Positions 14,299 through 21,643 of a DNA stretch of 34,614 nt are shown in pieces; positions within the stretch are counted from its first letter, which is position 1; each line of letters begins with the position of its first letter. Under the pieces are notes generated by a model that ran no database searches, was not told where the DNA came from, and worked only from the letters and a program-made list of their open reading frames with translations. Both the position numbers and the translations under genes were made by a program. The stretch is from DATJPD01 sp036394195 (GTDB lineage Bacteria; Pseudomonadota; Alphaproteobacteria; CACIAM-22H2), in assembly GCA_036394195.1 (NCBI GenBank), contig DASWFO010000317.1:1-34614 (forward strand), read 5' to 3'.

Positions 14299-15420
14299 AT
14301 GACCGAAACGGTGGATTGTGCGGTGATCGGGGCCGGCGTGGTCGGGCTGGCGGTGGCCCGGGCCTTGGCGCTGGCCGGCCGCGAGGTCATCGTGCTGGAG
14401 GCCGCCGACGCGATCGGCACCGAGACCAGCTCGCGCAACAGCGAGGTGATTCACGCCGGGATTTACTATCCGACCGGGACGCTGAAGGCGAAGCTCTGCG
14501 TCGCCGGACGGGACTTCCTTTACCGCTTCGCGGCGGAACGGGGCATCGAGCACAAGCGGTGCGGCAAGCTCATCGTGGCGACCAGCGAAGACCAGCTGCC
14601 CTACCTGAAAAAGATCCACGACCAGGCCCAGGCGAACGGCGTCAGCGACCTGCAGCCGATCGGCGGGAACGTGGCGCGGACCATGGAGCCCAACCTGCGC
14701 TGTCACGCGGCCCTGCTGTCGCCGTCGACGGGAATCATCGACAGCCACAGTCTGATGCTCGCCTATCAGGGCGACGCCGAAGCCAGGGGGGCGGTGATCG
14801 CGTTCAACAGCGCGGTGCGCAGCGGCAGGGTCGGGGAGGACGGGATCGAGCTCGAGGTTGGCTCGACCGTGGAGCCCGACGCCGAGCCGATGCGGCTCAG
14901 CTGCCGGAGCGTCGTCAACTCGGCCGGGTTGCATGCCCAGGAATTGGCCCGCCATCTTGCGGGCCTGAAGCCGGACTTCGTGCCGCCGACCTATTACGCC
15001 AAGGGCAACTATTTCCAGTTGCTGGGCAAGGCGCCGTTCGGCCGGCTCGTCTATCCGGTCCCCGAAAAGGCCGGTCTCGGCGTGCATATCACGCTCGACC
15101 TCGGCGGGCAGGCGCGGTTCGGGCCGGATGTCGAATGGATCGACCAGATCAACTACGACGTCGACCCCCGGCGTTGTCAGGGGTTTTACGCCGAGATCCG
15201 CAAATACTGGCCCGAGCTGCCGGACGGCGCGCTCGTCCCGGGCTATGCTGGCGTGCGGCCGAAGATCGGACCGTCCGGCGCCGTCGGGACCGATTTCGTG
15301 ATCCAGGGGCCGGAGGCGCACGGGGTTCCCGGCCTGGTCAACCTCTTCGGCATCGAATCGCCGGGGTTGACCGCGTCGCCGGCGATTGCCGCCGAAGTGG
15401 CGACACGGCTTGCCGCGTAG
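14299..15420 (+). CDS. lhgO: FAD-dependent oxidoreductase, L-2-hydroxyglutarate oxidase/dehydrogenase-like
   Basis: The 373-residue protein starts with the dinucleotide fold GAGVVG (residues 11-16). It has the signature SSRNSEVIHAGIYYPTGTLKAKLCVAGRDFLYRF of the L2HGDH/LhgO subfamily of DAO-type flavoproteins. The C-terminal GYAGVRPKIGP...NLFGIESPGLTASPAIA is also typical. Such enzymes oxidise L-2-hydroxyglutarate to 2-oxoglutarate. The next genes, an aldolase and a hydroxyacid dehydrogenase, also handle 2-oxo/2-hydroxy acids, but a repeat locus lies between, so they may not form one operon. Symbol assigned by similarity. Confidence 0.85.
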   Translation: MTETVDCAVIGAGVVGLAVARALALAGREVIVLEAADAIGTETSSRNSEVIHAGIYYPTGTLKAKLCVAGRDFLYRFAAERGIEHKRCGKLIVATSEDQLPYLKKIHDQAQANGVSDLQPIGGNVARTMEPNLRCHAALLSPSTGIIDSHSLMLAYQGDAEARGAVIAFNSAVRSGRVGEDGIELEVGSTVEPDAEPMRLSCRSVVNSAGLHAQELARHLAGLKPDFVPPTYYAKGNYFQLLGKAPFGRLVYPVPEKAGLGVHITLDLGGQARFGPDVEWIDQINYDVDPRRCQGFYAEIRKYWPELPDGALVPGYAGVRPKIGPSGAVGTDFVIQGPEAHGVPGLVNLFGIESPGLTASPAIAAEVATRLAA

Positions 15421-15447
15421 CACACGATGCGTTTAAGTGAACTAGCT

Positions 15448-15526
15448 CGTCGCCCCGGCGAAAGCCGGGGCCCAGGAGTCACACAGCGCGCCGGGGGCCC
15501 TGGATGCCGGCTTCCGCCGCATGACG
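15448..15526. repeat. bipartite palindromic repeat, locus F
   Basis: The left unit 15448-15475 is CGTC, stem GCCCCGGC/GCCGGGGC, loop GAAA, CCAG. The right unit 15500-15526 is inverted, with stem ATGCCGGC and loop GGAA when read on the minus strand; one stem base is deleted. It is between lhgO-like and aldolase genes. Confidence 0.85.
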
Positions 15527-15583
15527 AGAGAGCCAAACATGCCGCGATCGCTCTAGCCTTGTCCGCGGACACGAGGAGCCCCG

Positions 15584-16348
15584 ATGGAACTCAACCGTAA
15601 CGCCTTCAAGCACGCTCTGGCCCAAGGTCGGCTCCAGATCGGCCTGTGGAGCAGCCTCGCCAGCAACCAGGCGGCGGAGATCGTTTCGGACAGCGGCTTC
15701 GACTGGATCCTCCTCGACACCGAGCATTCGCCGAACGAAATCCCGGATCTGCTGTCGCAGCTTCAGGCGGTGCAGCGCGGCACGGCCACACCCATCGTGC
15801 GGGCGGCGTGGAACGATGCGGTGCTGTTCAAGCGCATCCTCGATATCGGCGCGCAGAGCCTTCTGGTGCCGTTTGTGCAGAACCCGGAGGAGGCGCGGCG
15901 CGCCGTCGCGGCCACGCGTTATCCGCCGTCCGGTATTCGCGGCACCGCCGGCAGCTCGCGCGCCAGCCGTTATGGGCGGGTGAAGGACTACCTGAAAAAG
16001 GCCAATGAGGAGATTTGCCTGCTGGTCCAGGTCGAGACCCGCCAGGCGCTCGACCAGATCGAGGCGATTGCCAAGGTCGACGGCATCGACGGCGTGTTCA
16101 TCGGCCCGTCCGATCTCGCGGCCTCGCTCGGCCATATCGGCGACATGCAGCATCCGACGGTGCAGAAGGCGATCGAGGAGGCCGTCAAGCGGCTGAAGGC
16201 GGTCGGCAAGCCCGCCGGCATCCTGACCCCGAACGAAGACGAGGCCCGGCGCTATATAGCCTGGGGCTATACCTTCGTGGCCGTCGGCTCCGACGTGGGC
16301 GTGCTGACGCGCGGGGCCGACGGTCTCGCCAAGACATTCAAAAGCTGA
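15584..16348 (+). CDS. HpcH/HpaI-family aldolase
   Basis: The 254-residue protein is a class II metal-dependent 2-oxo-acid aldolase. H48 in LLDTEHSPN, R73 in IVRAAWND, E151 in LVQVETRQAL and D177 in FIGPSDLAASLG correspond to the catalytic base, pyruvate-binding Arg and metal ligands of HpcH/HpaI. It would cleave a 4-hydroxy-2-oxo acid to pyruvate plus an aldehyde. GAGGAG lies just upstream of the ATG. Only 8 bases separate it from the following D-2-hydroxyacid dehydrogenase, so the two are probably one operon. The true substrate (heptenedioate, rhamnonate or other) cannot be told. Confidence 0.9.
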   Translation: MELNRNAFKHALAQGRLQIGLWSSLASNQAAEIVSDSGFDWILLDTEHSPNEIPDLLSQLQAVQRGTATPIVRAAWNDAVLFKRILDIGAQSLLVPFVQNPEEARRAVAATRYPPSGIRGTAGSSRASRYGRVKDYLKKANEEICLLVQVETRQALDQIEAIAKVDGIDGVFIGPSDLAASLGHIGDMQHPTVQKAIEEAVKRLKAVGKPAGILTPNEDEARRYIAWGYTFVAVGSDVGVLTRGADGLAKTFKS

Positions 16349-16356
16349 GGTGGACC

Positions 16357-17301
16357 GTGAAGCCAGATCTCATCTCCGTCAGCAAGTCGATGTTCCTGCC
16401 GCCGCATTTCGCGGAATTGGAGAGCACCTTCACGGTTCACTATCTGCCGCCGCCCGCCGAGCGGCCGGCATTCCTGAAATCGCTCGCCGACAAGGTGCGC
16501 TTCGCGCAGGCGACCGGGACGTCGGGCCTCGACAAGGCGATGATCGACGCGCTGCCGAAGCTCGAGATCATCGCCTGTGTCGGCGTCGGGGTGGACTCGA
16601 TCGACGTGCCGTATGCCAAATCGAAGGGCATCAAGGTCACCAACACGCCCAACGTGCTGAACGACTGCGTCGCCGACCTTGCCATCGGGCTCATGATCTC
16701 GGCGGCGCGCGGCCTGGCGGGCGGCGATCAGTGGGTGCGGCGGGGAACGTGGGTCGACAAGGGCATCATGCCGCTCGGCCGCCGCGTGGCGCGCAAGCGG
16801 CTGGGCATCCTCGGCCTCGGCAAGATCGGCAAGGCGATCGCCAAGCGCGCGTCGGCCTTCGACATGGAGATCGCCTATTACGGCCGCCACAAACAGGACG
16901 ACGTGCCGTTCCGCTACTTCTCCGACCTCGCCGAGATGGCGGCGAATGTCGACTATCTGGTCGTGATCTGCCCCGGTGGTCCCGCGACCCGGCACCTGGT
17001 GAATGAGAAAGTCCTGCGCGCCCTGGGACCGAAGGGGATCCTGATCAACGTCGCCCGCGGCTCGGTGGTCGACGAGGCGGCCCTGGTGAAGGTGCTGCAG
17101 GAGAAGGCGCTCGGCGGTGCGGCGCTGGATGTCTTCGAGAAGGAGCCATGCCGGCCGGCCGAGCTGGCGGCCCTCGACAACGTGGTGCTGGCGCCGCATC
17201 TCGGCAGCGCCACGACCGAGACCCGCATCGACATGGGCAATCTCGCGATCGCCAACCTCAAGGCGCATCTCGACGGCAAGCCGCTGCTGACGCCGGTGTA
17301 A
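16357..17301 (+). CDS. D-isomer-specific 2-hydroxyacid dehydrogenase (glyoxylate/hydroxypyruvate reductase-like)
   Basis: The 314-residue protein has the NAD(P)-binding GLGKIG (residues 153-158) and catalytic R234 (NVARGSVVDE), E263 (DVFEKEP) and H281 (APHLGSAT) of the family. It reduces 2-oxo acids to D-2-hydroxy acids or the reverse. The start is GTG 16357 with GAGGTGG upstream; an internal ATG at 16390 is less likely. It follows the aldolase by 8 bases. Its last 44 bases overlap the convergent PolA-like frame, which marks the left edge of the accessory island. Confidence 0.9.
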   Translation: MKPDLISVSKSMFLPPHFAELESTFTVHYLPPPAERPAFLKSLADKVRFAQATGTSGLDKAMIDALPKLEIIACVGVGVDSIDVPYAKSKGIKVTNTPNVLNDCVADLAIGLMISAARGLAGGDQWVRRGTWVDKGIMPLGRRVARKRLGILGLGKIGKAIAKRASAFDMEIAYYGRHKQDDVPFRYFSDLAEMAANVDYLVVICPGGPATRHLVNEKVLRALGPKGILINVARGSVVDEAALVKVLQEKALGGAALDVFEKEPCRPAELAALDNVVLAPHLGSATTETRIDMGNLAIANLKAHLDGKPLLTPV

Positions 17302-18703
17302 CAAATTTTTTTCGCGAACTGCGCCGTTGAAAAATCGAGGCTGAGACGGGCCGCCAGGCAGCCCGACCCGGGACAGTGTACGGGGGACGGCCGGGAGGAC
17401 AGGTGGGCGCGAGAGAGGGCACCCATCTGTAAGATGCTTTCCCGTTATATCCTTGATGAGCAGTTGCGATTTGCCCGGAACGGAAGGTGGCCCACGCGTC
17501 GTCCATTGCAGCCCGCAATTCGCCCCCATGGCGCTGCTGGACGATGAAGCTATCGTGAATTGGCAAGGCGACAATACCGCGCCTGAGAAGCTTCCGGACC
17601 ACCTGCACCGCGATTTCCGAATCGAAGCGCATCAGCGTCATCGCGCTATCGTTGGCGAAGAAGCTCGCAATCGGCTCGTGGCGCTGTCGTACGGCGTCGA
17701 TAGCGGCAGTGGCCATTTCCCGGGATGCCGCGCGTACGTACTTGCACCCTTCAATCTTTTTCGCGAGTGCAGCCAGTGCTTTCTGGGGGGTCACTGCATT
17801 GATCAGTATGTTAAACGCCGATTTGCAGAGTTCCCGACCTGCCGGGGTATCCCACCCGGATATCAGGTGAGGGTCTCCGTTCGGCTCTGGCAGGCCCGCT
17901 AGCACGTAGCAGATTCGGCAATGATGCGCCCGATAGTCGGGCTCGCTGACAGCCTCTCCTTCGATTCTGAGAGACTGCCGGGCATCCTTAGGAACGTTCT
18001 GCCACCACCCGCCGTACATTCGGCCATGCCGAGCAAATGTGCCCCGACCGAATACGCGCCAGAGCGACATCATTTCCGGATAGAGAATCGCGTCTTCCAG
18101 CCTGATGACTGGACCTTGGCGCACCGCTCCTCCATGGAGTAGTTCCACGGTGATGTCCGCGAGGGCTTCATTGATTGCCGCAATTTCGCGGCGCATTCGA
18201 CATGTTTCTTCGGTGTCCAGATAGTCGATGAGTCGCCCACTGGTGTCTTTCAGGCGAATGAGTTCATGAGGCATGCACACGGCTGGTACGTCGGGGGCGA
18301 TATCGATCAGCTTCGCTGTTGCCCGAAATCGCGACTGTCTACCCAATTCGCCCCGTTTAGAGACTTGGCTCTCGAGGAGGCCAGCACCCGCAAGCTGATC
18401 GACTGCGCCCGTGATGTTCGCGTGCGTAAATGTCGGCCCTTGATAGCGGCGATGCGCGTCGTCGTAGAAATTATGGTTGCGGCTATAAGAGATGTATTTT
18501 GCACCGGCAGCGGCGGCCTTAATCGCGCTGAGGAGGACGGCGGACCGCGCAGCTGCGAGATTTCGGCGACGAGCGGCAGGGAGGCCAAGTGCGTCACTCC
18601 AATCTCGATCACGAGCGGCCCACCGGAATGTTAGCGGGCGATCGCGGTCTTGCTTGGTCGGCAGGAGGGGTATCGCCCCTGGCCGGCGTTCGGAGGCCGA
18701 CAC
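17258..18703 (-). CDS. small family-A DNA-polymerase-like protein with possible winged-helix N-terminus
   Basis: I read this 481-residue orphan as a divergent PolA palm/fingers. GRMY...WWQNVP (residues 227-238) fits GRL...QNIP. D256-Y257...R263-I (EPDYRAHHCRI) fits motif A DYSQIELRI. R290-x3-K294 with F297-N298 fits the O-helix motif B. H383-D384 (PIHDSF) fits motif C VHDE. There is no 3'-5' exonuclease domain. Residues 85-130 (TFTHANITGAVDQLAGAGLLES) look like a winged helix. PolA proteins end about 45 residues after motif C, so the last ~50 residues, which run antisense into the neighbouring dehydrogenase gene, are probably read-through. It may be a mobile-element replication or repair polymerase. 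The function is inferred. Confidence 0.7.
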   Translation of the reverse strand: MSASERRPGAIPLLPTKQDRDRPLTFRWAARDRDWSDALGLPAARRRNLAAARSAVLLSAIKAAAAGAKYISYSRNHNFYDDAHRRYQGPTFTHANITGAVDQLAGAGLLESQVSKRGELGRQSRFRATAKLIDIAPDVPAVCMPHELIRLKDTSGRLIDYLDTEETCRMRREIAAINEALADITVELLHGGAVRQGPVIRLEDAILYPEMMSLWRVFGRGTFARHGRMYGGWWQNVPKDARQSLRIEGEAVSEPDYRAHHCRICYVLAGLPEPNGDPHLISGWDTPAGRELCKSAFNILINAVTPQKALAALAKKIEGCKYVRAASREMATAAIDAVRQRHEPIASFFANDSAMTLMRFDSEIAVQVVRKLLRRGIVALPIHDSFIVQQRHGGELRAAMDDAWATFRSGQIATAHQGYNGKASYRWVPSLAPTCPPGRPPYTVPGRAAWRPVSASIFQRRSSRKKFVTPASAAACRRDAP

Positions 18704-18712
18704 GGTAGGTGG

Positions 18713-18910
18713 TTAGCGCCGAGGTGCCCGGCCGCTGTTATTGTGCGCGGGGCGACTGATTTTGTACCCTTGACCAGGACCGGGCGTCGGTGGAAGGCGC
18801 TCGCCCTTGACCACCGTGCGCTCTTTTCCAGTGTGCCCGCCCCTCGGCCCGATGATTTCGTACTCGCCGGACCGATAGGCGACCTCACCGGGTCTCTTGA
18901 CATTCGACAT
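18713..18910 (-). CDS. YjzC-like small protein
   Basis: The 65-residue protein has GEVAYRSGEYEIIGPRGG (8-25) followed by ERTVVKGERLPPTPGPGQGYK (30-50). This matches the small YjzC-like family found in Bacillus and many proteobacteria, whose role is unknown. ATG 18910 is chosen because GCGAGG sits just before it; an upstream ATG at 18934 lacks a ribosome site. It ends 9 bases before the PolA-like gene start, so the two are probably co-transcribed. Confidence 0.8.
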   Translation of the reverse strand: MSNVKRPGEVAYRSGEYEIIGPRGGHTGKERTVVKGERLPPTPGPGQGYKISRPAHNNSGRAPRR

Positions 18911-19001
18911 TTGAACCTCGCAGGAACGAAGCATGAATGCTATGCTTGGCCGAGTCGGATGTCAAGGGCTAGCGGTGTTGAGCCTGCCGTGCCGCTAAAT
19001 G

Positions 19002-19044
19002 TTGATGCTCTCTTTTCAGAGATGTATTGACGTTGTATATACAA
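19002..19044 (+). promoter_or_regulatory. candidate promoter and operator of the toxin-antitoxin pair
   Basis: TTGATG (19002) and TATTGA (19025) are 17 bases apart. Just downstream, TTGTATATACAA (19033-19044) is a perfect 12-bp palindrome, a plausible binding site for the ribbon-helix-helix antitoxin. It lies 54 bases before the antitoxin ATG. The palindrome is certain; its role is inferred. Confidence 0.5.
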
Positions 19045-19097
19045 TGCCTCACTCTCTTGAGGGGACATCCCTCCAGCTGAACGTTGATGGAAAGAAC

Positions 19098-19385
19098 ATG
19101 CCTCGCACGACCTTGGGCCGCCTTCGCAACGACACCGTGAACATTCGGGTTAGACCGGAGCAGCGCGACGTCATCGATCGGGCGGCACAGGCACTCGGCA
19201 AAAGCCGCTCGGAGTTCATCCTGGACACGGCGTGTCGGGAGGCAGAGGCCGTGTTGCTGGACCGGCGACTCTTCGCGCTTGATGAAGCGGCGTATCGACG
19301 CTTCATCAATCTGCTGGACCGGCCGCCGGCCGACAATCCTCGGCTCCGCAAATTGTTGCAGTCGCCGGCACCGTGGGACAGGTGA
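19098..19385 (+). CDS. DUF1778-family antitoxin (TacA-like, ribbon-helix-helix)
   Basis: The 95-residue protein has a DUF1778 ribbon-helix-helix domain (DTVNIRVRPEQRDVIDRAAQALGKSRSEFILDTA in the N-terminal half). A C-terminal toxin-neutralising tail follows (FALDEAAYRRFINLLDRPP...). Such antitoxins bind their own promoter and block a GNAT toxin. ATG 19098 has GGAAAGA upstream; ATG 19044 is possible but would overlap the palindrome. It overlaps the next gene in a GTGA junction, the classic arrangement. Confidence 0.9.
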   Translation: MPRTTLGRLRNDTVNIRVRPEQRDVIDRAAQALGKSRSEFILDTACREAEAVLLDRRLFALDEAAYRRFINLLDRPPADNPRLRKLLQSPAPWDR

Positions 19386-19897
19386 CTGCAAGTCCGCCCA
19401 ACAGCCCAAGCGCGCCGCAGCCTCTCACTCCGTCCCACGATCTATCGGCGTTCGACTGCGGGACGGCAGAACTGAACGATTGGTTGCGGCAACGAGCGCT
19501 CAGAAATCAGGAGAGCGGCGCGTCGAGGACTTACATCGTGAGCGTGGGTCAGACCGTCGTTGGCTATTACTGTCTTGCCAATGGCGCAATCACACACGCT
19601 CAGGCGACGGGCAAAATCCGTCGCAACATGCCCGAGCCGATACCGGTCATGGTGATCGGCCGCCTTGCCATCGACCGGACTTGGCAAAGCAAGGGGCTCG
19701 GTCGTGCCTTGCTGCGCGATGCAATTCTGCGAACCCTTCAGGCCGCCGAGCTGGCTGGAATCCGCGCCATTCTCGTTCACGCGAAGTCGGACGAGGCGAA
19801 AGCCTTCTATGAGAGCTTCGGGTTGTACAGTTCACCGGCCGACACCATGACTCTCATGATCACTATCGCCGATGCGCGCCGTGCCATCGGCCTCTGA
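19382..19897 (+). CDS. GNAT-family toxin (TacT/AtaT-like tRNA acetyltransferase)
   Basis: The 171-residue GNAT protein begins, after a short Pro-rich leader, with FDCGTAELNDWLRQRAL, the signature of TA-linked acetyltransferases. The acetyl-CoA loop is Q102-S-K-G-L-G107. The conserved AFYESFGL carries Tyr143, the probable catalytic Tyr. Known members acetylate the amino group of aminoacyl-tRNAs and stop translation. GTG 19382 overlaps the antitoxin stop (GTGA); GTG 19373 is an alternative start. All key motifs look intact, so the pair could be active. Confidence 0.9.
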   Translation: MTASPPNSPSAPQPLTPSHDLSAFDCGTAELNDWLRQRALRNQESGASRTYIVSVGQTVVGYYCLANGAITHAQATGKIRRNMPEPIPVMVIGRLAIDRTWQSKGLGRALLRDAILRTLQAAELAGIRAILVHAKSDEAKAFYESFGLYSSPADTMTLMITIADARRAIGL

Positions 19898-19940
19898 CTG
19901 CCAGTTCTGAGGCGCCCCAACCTCCTAGAGCGTGATTGGG

Positions 19941-20045
19941 TTAGGTGGAAGCATAGCCTGAGTTTCTGAGATAGTTGGCGCATTCGGTTGAAGTGAAGAC
20001 GCCAAGGATCTGACCGATGCGCTGCCAAGTGGCTTCGACGGTTCG
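19941..20045 (-). pseudogene. IS630-family transposase C-terminal remnant
   Basis: About 34 codons read TVEATWQRIGQILGVFTSTECANYLRNSGY plus a stop. This matches the C-terminal end of IS630-type transposases. The rest of the transposase is missing upstream. Beyond the stop, TAGAGCGTGATTGGGTTAGG (from about 19926) may be the original IS end. The remaining bases up to 20202 hold no gene I recognise. Confidence 0.7.
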
Positions 20046-20202
20046 GTGTACAAAATGTGTTCGGAACCCCGGGCAGAGCGGGCGGCTCAAGCCTCGTCGA
20101 GCCGCAAATGTGTCGACCTGCCCGGAGCAGCGATCACAGGCTGTTGAAGTTCTATTTCGCGCGCCTGTCGTCCGCACGTTTCGTTGAGCGACTAAATGCT
20201 AG

Positions 20203-20910
20203 TTACTCTATTAAACCGTAGAGATTTGTAATCTGAAACTCATTTCCAACAAGGTCGAGGTCTAGCTTCCAACGGTGATCTCGCGTTGCAATTCTGGATT
20301 CGTAATGTGCGGGTTCCTTGCCTAAAGCTTCGAAGAAAGCTAGCGATTCAATCTTAACTCCAGACTGATCGTCCGTGCCGCTGATGGCGGTCTCGAGTTT
20401 TCTAAAGAAGTCTGTTTGCTTTGTTCTGGCGGGTATTTGTCGGAGAGAGGCATCAAACGCAGTCTGCGATGATGCCACTCGTTTCCAAAATCGTTCAAAG
20501 TTCAGAAATATGTCCTCGGAAACGTTGACCACCCGAACGTAACGGGGGTCTTCAGGCGACGGACACCCGCTGTCGTGGACGAGCATTAAATGCACCGGGG
20601 GCCCATTGTACTTTCCTGGAGGCGGCGTCAATGTCCAATGTGAGACATCCCGAAATACCTGTCCCTCCGCGTAGTCACAAACTCCCGGCATACTCTCAAC
20701 CTTGCGCAGGACGGAATACGTCGTGCCAGAGTCTCCGGAAGTGGTGCAGGTCTTTACCGCTGCGTTAGGTGCAAGGGTCTGTATTTCCTTCACGTAATTT
20801 GGAAGGTGCGATTCGGAGCCGACATAGGTCTCGCATACATACGGCAATACACCGGCCAAACACGTATGCCCGCTAGACCAAAGTAAGAGAACTACAACTA
20901 TTCGCCTCAT
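20203..20910 (-). CDS. secreted Cys-containing protein, unknown
   Basis: The 235-residue protein has a signal peptide (MRRIVVVLLLWSSGHTCLAG). The mature part has four cysteines at C26, C55, C78 and C116 (possibly two disulfides) and a helical second half (about 130-200). A strong ribosome site (GGGGGAGAA) precedes ATG 20910. Codon use is AT-richer than the core genes, consistent with horizontal acquisition. The upstream minus-strand frame overlaps its start by 38 bases. No family recognised. A periplasmic immunity-like role is conceivable only from the neighbouring toxin-like fragment. Confidence 0.75.
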   Translation of the reverse strand: MRRIVVVLLLWSSGHTCLAGVLPYVCETYVGSESHLPNYVKEIQTLAPNAAVKTCTTSGDSGTTYSVLRKVESMPGVCDYAEGQVFRDVSHWTLTPPPGKYNGPPVHLMLVHDSGCPSPEDPRYVRVVNVSEDIFLNFERFWKRVASSQTAFDASLRQIPARTKQTDFFRKLETAISGTDDQSGVKIESLAFFEALGKEPAHYESRIATRDHRWKLDLDLVGNEFQITNLYGLIE

Positions 20911-21157
20911 ACATTCTCCCCCTACATAGGCGATCGATATTCGAGACTCGTAAGTCGATCATGAAGTCGCTCGCTCTCGCTTCGAGGCGAGTGAGCATTT
21001 GTGCTCCACGCGGCGTACCAAATATCTCTCGCAGATCACTCTCTACCTGCGCCCGTTGCGCATCTGTGCCGCCCTCTGAGGGTAAATCGGGGTCAGAGTA
21101 GGAAATCGTTGAAATTCCGGATTCCAGCTCAGGTGCTTTGCTTCGCAAACACCGGTA
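20873..21157 (-). pseudogene. fragment resembling a region of an effector/toxin protein
   Basis: The convincing part is about 75 codons (20942-21157): SYSDPDLPSEGG...QVESDLREIFGTPRGAQMLTRLE...FMIDLRVSN. The T-x-x-G-x-x-x-L-x-x-L pattern resembles the segment preceding the metallopeptidase domain in M91/NleD-like effectors. The domain itself is missing: the frame ends soon after and overlaps the next gene. No credible start is seen; the frame remains open upstream to 21334. This identification is weak. Confidence 0.3.
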
Positions 21158-21262
21158 CGGGAACGACGACCGGATAGGATGCGGCGATTGTTGACCGACC
21201 CACGCCGTCACCCTCCGTGGTTGGGCGCAACCGGACCCGCCTCTCGGTCGTTGTTCCGTTGT

Positions 21263-21643
21263 CATGCTTTGCGGACGGTGCGTGAAGAGCGGGAGACTTG
21301 CAGATGCGGCGAACTGTTGCATTCCCTGGTGCAAAGGTTCGGCGGCAAAAGCGCGAGTATGCTCAACTGCTTGCGAAACTATTGCACTCTTGCGCGCGAT
21401 TCAGCGGGGCCCCGCCGGCCTCGCTCGCCGGCGCCCGCCGGTCATGACAGGCGGCGTCATGCTTCGCGCGCCGTCCGCGTCAGGAGCGGGAGATTTGCAG
21501 ATGCTGGCAACTGTTGCAGATGCGGGCGCAATAGTTTCGGGTCTGAAAAGCCCGCCCGCTCAACTGCTTGCGAAACCATTGCACTCTTGCGCGCGATTCT
21601 GGGGCGCCCCGGCCGGCCTAACTCGCCAGCGTTCGCCAGTCAT
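21263..21643. repeat. imperfect tandem direct repeat, unit about 196 bp
   Basis: Copy 1 (21263-21445) and copy 2 (21458-21643) share CATGCTTYGCG, GAGCGGGAGAYTTGCAGATG, CAACTGTTGCA, GCTCAACTGCTTGCGAAAC and TTGCACTCTTGCGCGCGATT at offsets of 195-198. Copy 2 runs about 25 bases into the 3' end of the CoA-transferase subunit B gene; copy 1 carries a diverged version of that end. I see no coding sequence in the non-overlapping part. Confidence 0.85.

Larger units (their letters stand above)
17302..21617. other. accessory island between convergent core genes
   Basis: This stretch is visibly AT-richer than its surroundings and separates the convergent dehydrogenase and CoA-transferase operons. It contains the PolA-like protein, a YjzC-like protein, a toxin-antitoxin pair, an IS630 transposase tail, a secreted orphan, a possible toxin fragment and a tandem repeat. 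I see no integrase and no flanking direct repeats, so the mode of entry is unknown. Confidence 0.65.

Noticed and set aside
17453..17902. 149-codon plus-strand frame
   Set aside because: Antisense to the PolA-like gene, which has ordered polymerase motifs.
21263..21643. CRISPR array
   Set aside because: Only two long imperfect direct repeats without regular spacers and no cas genes.
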